DNA from: Negativicutes bacterium
Lineage (GTDB): Bacteria; Bacillota_C; Negativicutes; Acidaminococcales; Acidaminococcaceae
DNA: 16,644 nt
Assembly: GCA_009930275.1 (NCBI GenBank)
Contig: RZYP01000033.1
Location: 1 to 16,644, forward strand
Direction: 5' to 3'
Below, in pieces: positions 1-6,623 of this stretch (the stretch's first letter is position 1; each line of letters starts with the position of its first letter). A program made the translations under genes and the position numbers. A model generated the notes under the pieces. The model did not search any database, was not told the origin of the DNA, and was given only the letters and a program-made list of their open reading frames with translations.

Positions 1-1
1 A

Positions 2-139
2 TTTATGTATGAGGGTTTTAATTTAATTCAAGAGAACGAAAAAATGAATGCTTGTATTTATATTTTGGGATCAATCATATTGGGACTGATTGGCTTCGCA
101 GTTGGACTGGTAATAGCAAAAAACATCTTAATATTTTGA
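2..139 (+). CDS. crcB: Fluoride channel CrcB/FluC, C-terminal fragment
   Basis: Only the last 45 codons are in the window; the frame is open from the left edge to a TGA at 137-139. The translation begins FMYEGFNLIQENEKMNACIY and continues into a hydrophobic helix rich in Ile, Leu and Gly (roughly ILGSIILGLIGFAVGLVIA) before a short NILIF tail. This fits the C-terminus of CrcB/FluC: the end of the third helix region with its Phe-Ser/Glu-rich stretch, then the fourth membrane helix. The family forms dual-topology dimers that export fluoride through the cytoplasmic membrane. A DUF190 gene follows 15 bases downstream, a common neighbour of crcB, which supports the call. The 5' end and any fluoride riboswitch lie outside the window. 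The assignment rests on a short fragment plus context. Confidence 0.7.
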   Translation, partial: FMYEGFNLIQENEKMNACIYILGSIILGLIGFAVGLVIAKNILIF

Positions 140-154
140 GAGGCGGTTTTGTAT

Positions 155-499
155 ATGAATCTAAACAGACAGTGCAAGATTTTAAAAATTTACACCAGTG
201 ATGACGCGGTTTATAACGGCCACAATCTTTATCATGCCATAGTTAACAAAATGGCAGAAATGGGTATGGCAGGCGTAACCGTGACCAGAGGCATAGAAGG
301 TTTTGGACACGAAAAGCGTTTGCGCAGTACCCGCATTCTGGATCTTTCGCTCAAACTGCCAATAATTATTGAGATAATCGACACGCCTGAGAAAATCGAG
401 GCGGCGGCTCCCGTTGTCAGTGATATGGTTAACGAAGGGCTGGTTATTGTCACTGACGTCATCGTTCTTAAATACGGTAAGGAGTGCCCGGAAGAATAA
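155..499 (+). CDS. DUF190 family protein (PII-like fold)
   Basis: A 114-residue soluble protein with the DUF190 pattern: an N-terminal beta strand (CKILKIYTSDD), a helix (NLYHAIVNKMAEMGMAG), a Gly-rich turn (TRGIEGFG, residues 44-51) with basic and Ser/Thr residues after it, then LPIIIEIIDTPEKIEAA near residues 68-84 and a final strand VTDVIVLKYG. DUF190 proteins have a ferredoxin-like, PII-related fold and often sit beside crcB or ion transporters. A regulatory role on the channel is inferred, not shown. I chose ATG 155 because AGGCGG at 141-146 is 8 bases upstream; an in-frame TTG at 149 would leave only 2 bases. It is probably co-transcribed with crcB. No signal peptide or membrane segment is seen. 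Confidence 0.85.
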   Translation: MNLNRQCKILKIYTSDDAVYNGHNLYHAIVNKMAEMGMAGVTVTRGIEGFGHEKRLRSTRILDLSLKLPIIIEIIDTPEKIEAAAPVVSDMVNEGLVIVTDVIVLKYGKECPEE

Positions 500-524
500 C
501 CAGTTTGTTTTTGGCACGCCAACA

Positions 525-554
525 TTGTGTGTACATGAGCGGATATGATATACT
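525..554 (+). promoter_or_regulatory. Predicted sigma-A promoter of the rRNA methyltransferase gene
   Basis: A -35-like TTGTGT (525-530) is followed after 18 bases by TATACT (549-554, five of six consensus bases). This predicts a transcript starting near 560 and a 5' leader of about 45 bases before ATG 606. A perfect palindrome TTGGC-AC-GCCAA (511-522) ends two bases upstream of the -35 and could be an operator. The call is by pattern only. Confidence 0.5.
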
Positions 555-605
555 CATTGTGCATTAAATATTGCTTTTATCCAAAGAGACGAGGTATTTT
601 AAATA

Positions 606-1829
606 ATGAGAACATACACAAAATTATATGTAACGCCAAAGGCTGAACGCAGTGCCAGGAAAGGGCATCCTTGGGTGTTTTCTGATGAAATAGTGCGTAT
701 TGAAGGAACATATGAAAATGGCGATCTTGTCGATGTCATGAACGGCAAAGGGAAATATATCGGCACAGGGTTCGTCAATGACAATTCGAAAATACGGGTG
801 CGCATTATCTCAACTAACGCCAACGACAAGTTTGACGAAGCGTTTTACGAAAGACGACTGCGCTATGCTTTGGAGTATAGGCGTACGGTTATGGGTGATG
901 ACTTTAAGTGTTGCCGCCTCATCTTTGGCGAAGCCGATTTTTTCCCGGGACTTACTGTTGACCGTTTTGGCGATATCTTAGTGACGCAGGTTTTGTCGCT
1001 TGGTATAGAATTACGGAAGAAAATGATTTTTGAACTGCTTTGTAAAATTTTGCGCGAGTGGGGCGAAGAAATCAAAGGGCTTTATGAACGTAATGATGTC
1101 CGGATTCGCTTACTGGAAGGTATGGAAGAATATACCGGCTTTTATCCGCTTGAGGGCTTCGAGGAAGGCTCCTGCCCAACGGAAACAATTATTACGGAGA
1201 ATGGCATTAAATATCATGTGGATATTGCCAAAGGCCAGAAAACAGGCTTTTTCCTTGACCAGAAATACAACCGGCAGGCGATTGCCCGCATCAGCAAAGA
1301 CAAAAAGGTTCTGGACTGTTTTACGCATACCGGTGCCTTTGCCTTGAATGCGGCTATGGGCGGTGCGGCTTCCGTCACCGCGGTAGATATTTCGGCCGAT
1401 GCGGTGGCCATGACGAACGCCAATGCAAAATTAAACGGACTTGAAAATAAGGTGAAAGCTATTGAGGCCAACGTCTTTGATTTGCTGACAGAACTCGCCG
1501 ATAAAAAATCACATGAATATGATTTCATCATATTGGATCCGCCTGCTTTTACAAAATCCAGCAGTACGGTCGCTAATGCTATTCGCGGGTACAAGGAGAT
1601 CAATCTGAAGGCGATGAAGCTATTGCCGCGAGGCGGGTATCTGGCTACCTGTTCCTGCTCGCACTTTATGAAGGAAGACCTTTTTATCGACATGCTGCAT
1701 GATGCTGCTGCCGATGCTGCTGTAACGCTGCGTCAGGTCGAAGTACGTCAGCAGTCGCCTGACCATCCTGTGTTGTGGAATGTGCCTGAAACTTATTATC
1801 TAAAATTCTTTATTTTCCAAGTAGTCTGA
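606..1829 (+). CDS. rlmI: Class I SAM-dependent rRNA (cytosine-C5)-methyltransferase, RlmI-like
   Basis: A 407-residue protein of the COG1092 family, close to the usual 390-400. It has an N-terminal PUA-like RNA-binding domain (about residues 1-75; HPWVFSDEI), a middle segment with FGEADFFPGLTVDRFGD, and a C-terminal Rossmann methyltransferase. The approach to the fold is KGQKTGFFLDQKYNR. The SAM-binding motif I is VLDCFTHTGAFALNA (from residue 235), followed by the acidic VDIS. Motif IV is DPPAF (311-315). TCSCSHF (348-354) holds C349 and C351, where this family has conserved cysteines. By family, it methylates a cytosine in 23S rRNA (C1962 in the E. coli RlmI numbering); the exact base here is inferred. 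GAGG at 591-594 lies 11 bases before the start. Its own promoter and the following promoter suggest a single-gene unit. Orthology to RlmI rather than a sister family member is likely but not proven. Confidence 0.88.
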   Translation: MRTYTKLYVTPKAERSARKGHPWVFSDEIVRIEGTYENGDLVDVMNGKGKYIGTGFVNDNSKIRVRIISTNANDKFDEAFYERRLRYALEYRRTVMGDDFKCCRLIFGEADFFPGLTVDRFGDILVTQVLSLGIELRKKMIFELLCKILREWGEEIKGLYERNDVRIRLLEGMEEYTGFYPLEGFEEGSCPTETIITENGIKYHVDIAKGQKTGFFLDQKYNRQAIARISKDKKVLDCFTHTGAFALNAAMGGAASVTAVDISADAVAMTNANAKLNGLENKVKAIEANVFDLLTELADKKSHEYDFIILDPPAFTKSSSTVANAIRGYKEINLKAMKLLPRGGYLATCSCSHFMKEDLFIDMLHDAAADAAVTLRQVEVRQQSPDHPVLWNVPETYYLKFFIFQVV

Positions 1830-1844
1830 CAATGTCATAAATAG

Positions 1845-1876
1845 TTCACAAAGTACCCTTTGTATTCTGCTATAAT
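1845..1876 (+). promoter_or_regulatory. Predicted extended -10 promoter of the thioredoxin-like gene
   Basis: TATAAT at 1871-1876 matches consensus exactly and is preceded by TGC (1868-1870), giving the extended -10 element TGnTATAAT. The nearest -35-like hexamer, TTCACA (1845-1850), is 20 bases away, which is long, but extended -10 promoters tolerate a weak -35. Transcription would start near 1883, about 28 bases before ATG 1911. This argues against the longer reading frame that opens at 1860. Confidence 0.6.
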
Positions 1877-1910
1877 GAGGCTGAAGAAGAAAACAAGGGG
1901 GCGAGGTGTA

Positions 1911-2153
1911 ATGCAGATTAAAGTTCTGGGGCCTATGACCAAGCCATGCGAAATGTTATTGCAGAATGCGGCTATTGCGGCTAAGAAGCTAAAATGTAAC
2001 GCTAAATTCGAAAAAGCAACAGATTTCAGCAGAGTTGTTGCGTATGGGGTGATGGCGCTGCCAGCACTGGTAATCGATGAGAAAGTTGTCGCTTATGGGT
2101 CCGTTCTTCCGGTAGAAGAGATTATGCAAATTATTGAGCAAATGAATAAGTAG
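1911..2153 (+). CDS. Small thioredoxin-fold protein with T-x-x-C active site
   Basis: An 80-residue protein resembling the thioredoxin/glutaredoxin-like 'redox-active disulfide protein 2' family. The order fits: strand IKVLG, active-site loop, helix LLQNAAIAAKKL, then a cis-Pro loop MALPALVID (Pro 51) and strand VVAYG, ending in helix VEEIMQIIEQM. The family motif is normally G-x-G-C-x-x-C. Here it reads GPMTKPC, so the first Cys is replaced by Thr 10 and only Cys 13 remains; Cys 29 is the sole other cysteine. A normal dithiol oxidoreductase cycle is therefore unlikely. I chose ATG 1911 because it follows the predicted promoter and a GGGGGCGAGG ribosome site (1897-1906). The upstream in-frame TTG at 1860 would precede the transcript start. 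The substrate is unknown. Confidence 0.8.
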   Translation: MQIKVLGPMTKPCEMLLQNAAIAAKKLKCNAKFEKATDFSRVVAYGVMALPALVIDEKVVAYGSVLPVEEIMQIIEQMNK

Positions 2154-2181
2154 TACTGAAAGAAATATAATATATTAATGA

Positions 2182-2211
2182 AGAGGCGCAAACCAAATGG
2201 TTTGCGCCTCT
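2182..2211 (+). terminator. Perfect 13-bp hairpin after the thioredoxin-like gene
   Basis: An inverted repeat of 13 perfectly matched pairs (2182-2194 with 2199-2211) around a four-base AAAT loop begins 29 bases after the thioredoxin-like stop codon. It is GC-rich at its base, but it is followed by TAAAACG instead of a T-run. It is therefore an imperfect intrinsic terminator by itself and may act with the next hairpin or protect the 3' end of the mRNA. Confidence 0.55.
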
Positions 2212-2251
2212 AAAACGTCTGTCGCACTTCAATTTTTGCGACAGGCGTTTT
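2212..2251. terminator. Second hairpin, likely bidirectional terminator
   Basis: This starts on the base after the first hairpin. Arms 2212-2225 and 2238-2251 pair over 14 positions with a single G-U wobble; the loop is 12 bases. The stem has an AAAA tract at its left foot and a TTTT tract at its right foot (2248-2251), the symmetric layout of a bidirectional terminator. It would separate the thioredoxin-like unit from the promoter of the transporter operon. Confidence 0.5.
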
Positions 2252-2332
2252 GTGTTGAAGGAAGCCAATATGTAGCAGAAGTTATAGTTTTATGTACTTT
2301 AAAATTATTATATTATGGAAGAATGTTTTCTC

Positions 2333-2361
2333 TTGAAAGACAGATTTTTGTGAAGTATAAT
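2333..2361 (+). promoter_or_regulatory. Strong predicted sigma-A promoter of the abgT operon
   Basis: TTGAAA (2333-2338) and TATAAT (2356-2361) are separated by the ideal 17 bases. Ten positions or more match the housekeeping consensus, the best promoter in the window. The transcript would start near 2368, so the in-frame ATG at 2363 lies upstream of it and cannot be the transporter start. Confidence 0.75.
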
Positions 2362-2398
2362 TATGAGCGTAAAGCTATTAAAAAAGGGAGTGGGGAAA

Positions 2399-3934
2399 AT
2401 GGGAAGAGAAGAAAAACGTGGCCTGTTGGACAGAATCCTTACCTGGATTGAGAAGGCAGGCAACAAGCTTCCGGATCCGGCAACTTTGTTTGTGCTTCTG
2501 GCGGCTTTGATCGTTGTTTTGTCCGGTATTTTCAGCTTAATGGGGGTTACGGCTGTTCATCCCGGAACAGGTAAAACACTGGCAGTAGTAAATCTATTTT
2601 CTAAAGAAGGCATCAGACTCATGTGGAGTAAGGCCGTAAGCAATTTCTCCGGCTTTGCGCCTCTTGGCATGGTATTGGTTGCGGTAATCGGTGCCGGCGC
2701 TGCAGAGAAAAGCGGATTTTTGGGTGCGTTTATGCAAAAAATGCTTGGAAGTGCGTCCGCTGCAATGGTTACTTTTGCCATTATGTTCATAGGAATCAAC
2801 GGAAACATTGCAGGTGACGCAGCATTCGTAGTAATGCCGCCGTTAGCTGCTATTATTTTTTTGGGTATGGGAAGACATCCCTTGCTCGGTATGTTTGCGG
2901 CCTATGCAGGTGTAGCCGCGGGCTTTTGTGCGAATATTGCGCTGGGACTTTCAGATGCACTTGCCTATGGTTATACGGAAGCAGCTGCTCGGATGATTGA
3001 CCCCAATTATTTAGCTTCTCCTGCCATCAACTATTATTTTTTGGTCGTGTCATGCGTGGTTCTTTCTATTGTGGGTACTATTGTAACAGAAAAATTCATG
3101 GCTCCGAGATTTGAAAATGCTGATTTAAGCAAATACGATTATGACAAAAAAGCAGCAGAACTAACGCCTCAGCAAAACAAGGCTTTGAAAATTGGCATTA
3201 TGTCCTTTTTCATCACTGTTGCCGTGATTATTGCAATGTGCCTCGGGGATGACCCTGTTCTCGGCGATGCTAAAACAGGTTCCCTTATGGCTGCAACATC
3301 TCCGTTTATGAGCGGCATTATTATAACAGTATCCCTGATTCTCTTTGTGCCTGGTGCCATCTATGGCTTTTTTTCCGGCAGATATAAGAACGATAAGGAT
3401 ATGTTTGCCGATGTCGTCGCTGCTTTTAAAGACATGGCTCCATACATTCTTTTGTGCTTCTTCTGCGCACAGTTCACTAATTATTTCAGCTGGAGCAATC
3501 TGGGCGCAATCATTGCCATTAAGGGAGCAGGCGCTCTGAAAGCCATGGATTTCACAGGTATTCCTTTGGTAATAGGTTTGGTTATCGTGTCATGCATTGT
3601 AAATATTTTCATTGGTTCTGCTTCGGCCAAATGGGCAATCTTAGCCCCGGTATTCGTGCCAATGATGATGATTTTGGGCTATGATCCGGCAATTACGCAA
3701 ACAGCATACCGCATTGGCGATTCCATCACAAATCCGCTGTCGCCTCTATTCTATTATTTCCCGTTGATCCTTGGTTTTGCCAGAAGATATGAAAAAGATA
3801 CGGGCATGGGGACAATTATTGCCAATATGATGCCGTATTCTCTCACCTTTTCAATTAGCTGGGCCATTCTTCTGATAGTGTGGATTCTCTTTGACTTACC
3901 TTTGGGCCCCGGCGGCAAAATTTTCCTGCAATAA
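2399..3934 (+). CDS. abgT: AbgT family transporter
   Basis: A 511-residue polytopic membrane protein of the AbgT (p-aminobenzoyl-glutamate transporter) family; about 500-510 residues is usual. The N-terminus (RGLLDRILTWIEKAGNKLP) is the family's cytoplasmic start. The first membrane helix is at about 29-47. Signature regions are GDAAFVVMPPLAA (from 139) with GRHPLLGMFAAYAGVAAG after it, SASAKWAILAPVFVPM (from 407), and RIGDSITNPLSPLFYYFPL (from 438). The family imports p-aminobenzoyl-glutamate in E. coli; other members have been reported to export sulfonamides. The two downstream M20D hydrolases favour import followed by hydrolysis here. ATG 2399 has AAGGGAG at 2384-2390 with 8 bases of spacing, and the promoter at 2333-2361 rules out the longer frame from 2363. 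The exact substrate is unproven. Confidence 0.92.
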   Translation: MGREEKRGLLDRILTWIEKAGNKLPDPATLFVLLAALIVVLSGIFSLMGVTAVHPGTGKTLAVVNLFSKEGIRLMWSKAVSNFSGFAPLGMVLVAVIGAGAAEKSGFLGAFMQKMLGSASAAMVTFAIMFIGINGNIAGDAAFVVMPPLAAIIFLGMGRHPLLGMFAAYAGVAAGFCANIALGLSDALAYGYTEAAARMIDPNYLASPAINYYFLVVSCVVLSIVGTIVTEKFMAPRFENADLSKYDYDKKAAELTPQQNKALKIGIMSFFITVAVIIAMCLGDDPVLGDAKTGSLMAATSPFMSGIIITVSLILFVPGAIYGFFSGRYKNDKDMFADVVAAFKDMAPYILLCFFCAQFTNYFSWSNLGAIIAIKGAGALKAMDFTGIPLVIGLVIVSCIVNIFIGSASAKWAILAPVFVPMMMILGYDPAITQTAYRIGDSITNPLSPLFYYFPLILGFARRYEKDTGMGTIIANMMPYSLTFSISWAILLIVWILFDLPLGPGGKIFLQ

Positions 3935-3989
3935 AAGCAGAAATATAATTGCTGTCACTAATGCCGGTTGATTCGAAGGGGAGAAAAAT

Positions 3990-5195
3990 ATGAATTTCAA
4001 GGAACAAGCCGAAACGATAAGCAGCTATATTATTGAAAAAAGACGTTGGATTCACAGTCATGCGGAGCTTTCTTTCGAGGAAAAAGAAACTACCGCATAC
4101 ATTGCCGATGAACTCGAGAAGCTGGGCATTGAAGTGCAACTTTTTCCTGATTATTATGGCGTAATTGGCACAATTCGGGGCGATAAACCCGGGAAAACAG
4201 TAATGCTGCGTGCCGATATTGACGCTTTGCCTATCGAAGAAAAAAGCGGCGTAGAATTTGCAGCGCGCAACAAAGGAGTTATGCATGCCTGCGGTCACGA
4301 TTGCCATAGCTCCATGCTGTTGGGGGCGGCACTTATGCTTGCCGCTAACCGCAAAGAACTTTGTGGGACGGTGAAGCTCTTGTTTCAGTCGGCAGAAGAG
4401 TCGTGCCATGGCGCTAATTATTATATTGAAAACGGCCATCTGGACAATGTAGACGCTTTGTTGGGAATACATGTCTGGGCAAGCATGGAAGCCGGAGGAA
4501 TAAACATCGAAGATGGCTATCGGATGGCTTCCTGCGATAACTTCAAGATTACGGTAGAAGGCTCTTCGGTGCATGGTTCTACGCCTCATCTCGGTAAAGA
4601 CGCCATTGTGGCAGCGAGTTCGATCATTATGAATATGCAAACCTTTGTCAGCAGGGAAAATGATCCGCTAAATCCAATGGTCGTAACTGTCGGTACGGTA
4701 AAAGCAGGAAAACAATTCAACATTATCGCCGATTGCGTGGAAATGGAAGGCACCATAAGGACCTATGGCGTTGAGATGAGAGAAAAAGTGCAAAAAGAAC
4801 TGGGACGGATTGTGAGCCACACGGCCGAAGCTTTAGGCTGCAGGGCAGATTTCGTTAACACTCCTATCGAACCGCCTGTTGTTAACAGTAATATTGCAAT
4901 TAACGAAAATGCCAGGGCAGCAGCCAAAACTTTATATGGCGACAATATTCTTAAAACGATGCCGAAAGTCATGGGTTCTGAAGATATGTCGATCCTAATG
5001 CAAAAGGTCCCCGGGGTTATGTGCTTCGTCGGTTATTATAACGAAGCCTGCGGTTCTGTTTATCCTCTTCACTCAGATCGTTTTTGCGTTGACGAGGCAA
5101 TATTACCCAAAGGTGCGGCGCTTTACGCCCAATTCGCACATGATTATCTGAAGAAAACGGCCGCAGACCCTGACAAAAGGGGGCAAGCCCTATGA
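3990..5195 (+). CDS. M20D family amidohydrolase (AbgA/AbgB or HipO-like), first copy
   Basis: A 401-residue metal-dependent amidohydrolase of the M20D peptidase group (hippurate, IAA-amino acid and aminobenzoyl-glutamate hydrolases). Visible motifs are MLRADIDALPIEE, GVMHACGHDCH with metal ligands C101 and H103, SAEE with the base E136 and ligand E137, GIHVW with H161, the lid-domain motif GSSVHGSTPHLGKDA, and the C-terminal ligand H361 in YPLHSDRF. All five expected di-metal ligands are present, so it should be active. It probably removes the acyl or aryl group from an N-acyl amino acid brought in by AbgT. No signal peptide is present, so it acts in the cytoplasm. AAGGGGAG lies just before ATG 3990. 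The gene follows abgT by 55 bases and overlaps the next paralogue by four bases (ATGA). Confidence 0.9.
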   Translation: MNFKEQAETISSYIIEKRRWIHSHAELSFEEKETTAYIADELEKLGIEVQLFPDYYGVIGTIRGDKPGKTVMLRADIDALPIEEKSGVEFAARNKGVMHACGHDCHSSMLLGAALMLAANRKELCGTVKLLFQSAEESCHGANYYIENGHLDNVDALLGIHVWASMEAGGINIEDGYRMASCDNFKITVEGSSVHGSTPHLGKDAIVAASSIIMNMQTFVSRENDPLNPMVVTVGTVKAGKQFNIIADCVEMEGTIRTYGVEMREKVQKELGRIVSHTAEALGCRADFVNTPIEPPVVNSNIAINENARAAAKTLYGDNILKTMPKVMGSEDMSILMQKVPGVMCFVGYYNEACGSVYPLHSDRFCVDEAILPKGAALYAQFAHDYLKKTAADPDKRGQAL

Positions 5196-6367
5196 ACATA
5201 AAAGAACTTGCACAAAAGGAAAAAGAGTATATTATCAATCAACGCAGGTTTTTGCATAAGCACCCGGAGCTGTCCACGCAGGAAGTTAATACAACCAAGC
5301 ATATTGCAACAGAGTTATCTAGTATGGGCATAGAAGTTACCACATTCGAAAATTTGACAGGCGTCATAGGAACGATAACCGGCAGCAGACCGGGCAAAAC
5401 AGTAATGCTGCGTGCAGATATCGACGCCCTGCCAATTAATGAGAACCCCAATAAAAACTATGCTTCCGTGAACCCCGGTGTTATGCATGCTTGTGGACAT
5501 GACTGTCATATTGCGATGTTGTTGGGAGCAGCCAAGATATTGTCTGCCCATAAAGAAGAGCTTGCTGGCACGGTAAAGCTGTTGTTCCAGATGGGAGAGG
5601 AAATTGGTGTAGAATCAAGGCATTATGTGGGGAATGGTTCTTTGGACGGTGTAGACGCGATTTTCGGGATGCACATCTGGTCGCTGCTTGATTCAGGTTT
5701 TGCTAACTTTGAAGACGGCGAGCGGATGGCTTCCAGTGACCGTTTTACCATAAAAATTACCGGGAGTTCTGCTCATGGCAGCGCGCCGCAGGAAGGCAAA
5801 GATTCCATAGTGGCAGCTGCAGCAATTGTCATGGCACTCCAGACATTGGTTAGCCGTATCAATAACCCGCAGAATACCTTTGTTCTCTCTGTAGGCATGA
5901 TGAATGGCGGTACACAGTTCAATATTTTGGCCGGTCAAACCGAATTAGTAGGAACGACTAGAACCTTTAACCGCGATTTTCGGAAAAGTTTGCCCAAATT
6001 AATCAGCGATATGGCAGCAACAATTGCCGATGCTTACGGCTGCAAGGCAGAAACAGAGTATTGCTTCTTTCCGGGTCCGGTAATCAACGAACACGCAAAC
6101 CTAAATAAAATTGCCAGAAAAGCCGTTGTAACGCAAATGGGCGAGAAAGCACTTGTGCATATGGATAAAATGATGAGTGCAGAAGATTTTTCTGTATATA
6201 TGGAGAAGACGCCGGGAGTCTATGGCTTCCTCGGCGCCAGAAATAAAGAAAAAGGCATTTGCTGTGTCCATCATCATCCCGACTTTGATGTAGATGAAGA
6301 CGTGCTTACTGATGGTACCGGCATCTACGCCCAGTTTGCCGTAGATTTTTTAGCAGCGACTGAATAA
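5192..6367 (+). CDS. M20D family amidohydrolase, second copy
   Basis: A 391-residue paralogue of the preceding gene; the two align without gaps across most of their length and I judge them roughly half identical by eye. The metal site is at the same residue numbers: C101 and H103 (HACGHDCH), E136/E137 (QMGEE), H161 (GMHIW) and H361 (within VHHHPDFDVDE). The start overlaps the upstream stop as ATGA, the mark of translational coupling, so the two products are probably made in equal amounts. In E. coli, AbgA and AbgB are two related M20 subunits that act together on p-aminobenzoyl-glutamate. A heteromeric enzyme here is an inference from that precedent. The alternative is two enzymes with different acyl preferences. 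The operon ends at the terminator 13 bases downstream. Confidence 0.9.
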   Translation: MNIKELAQKEKEYIINQRRFLHKHPELSTQEVNTTKHIATELSSMGIEVTTFENLTGVIGTITGSRPGKTVMLRADIDALPINENPNKNYASVNPGVMHACGHDCHIAMLLGAAKILSAHKEELAGTVKLLFQMGEEIGVESRHYVGNGSLDGVDAIFGMHIWSLLDSGFANFEDGERMASSDRFTIKITGSSAHGSAPQEGKDSIVAAAAIVMALQTLVSRINNPQNTFVLSVGMMNGGTQFNILAGQTELVGTTRTFNRDFRKSLPKLISDMAATIADAYGCKAETEYCFFPGPVINEHANLNKIARKAVVTQMGEKALVHMDKMMSAEDFSVYMEKTPGVYGFLGARNKEKGICCVHHHPDFDVDEDVLTDGTGIYAQFAVDFLAATE

Positions 6368-6379
6368 ATATCTTTAATT

Positions 6380-6404
6380 AGGCCCGCAAGGGCCTTTTTT
6401 TATT
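6380..6404 (+). terminator. Rho-independent terminator of the abgT operon
   Basis: The stem AGGCCC/GGGCCT (6380-6385 with 6390-6395) closes a GCAA tetraloop of the stable GNRA class. It runs directly into a T-rich tail (6395-6404). It lies 13 bases after the second amidohydrolase stop and separates that operon from the cas locus. Confidence 0.85.
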
Positions 6405-6623
6405 GACGCAAAGAGTTAACTTTTCGAGCATTACAAAATTGTGCGAATAAATATTTTATGCCTTGATTTCGTTGAAGTCAAATATTAACAACTGGAGTTC
6501 CGATAAAGCGGACAACTGTAGTAGTAAAATTATGTTTTCGGTAAAACCAGAAAGATTTAGCAGGAATAGAAAAACAAATGTCGAAGGCTTAAGGCGTTGT
6601 TTGATTAAGGTGGTGAATATGTT
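6405..6623 (+). other. AT-rich leader region of the cas operon; no gene seen
   Basis: These 219 bases hold no convincing gene. They must contain the cas promoter, but no good -35/-10 pair stands out: the best -10-like hexamer is TAAAAT (6525-6530) without a well-placed -35. A direct repeat ACAACTG occurs at 6488-6494 and 6512-6518, 24 bases apart. A small hairpin with GTTTT/AAAAC arms (6534-6547) lies further down. Both could bind a regulator but are short enough to be chance. AAGGTGGTG (6607-6615) is the ribosome site of cas3. Confidence 0.45.

Noticed and set aside
1..139. A possible fluoride riboswitch for crcB.
   Set aside because: The window starts inside the end of crcB, so the 5' leader where such a riboswitch would sit is not visible.
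1214..1693. A 159-codon frame on the minus strand.
   Set aside because: It is fully antisense to the methyltransferase catalytic domain, with no ribosome site or recognisable motif.
2197..2451. An 84-codon + strand frame running through the tandem hairpins into abgT.
   Set aside because: It begins inside the terminator hairpin, crosses the strong promoter and overlaps the abgT start out of frame.
3855..4640. A 261-codon frame on the minus strand.
   Set aside because: It lies antisense over the end of abgT and the first amidohydrolase, both of which have clear family motifs. The long frame is a by-product of the opposite coding strand.
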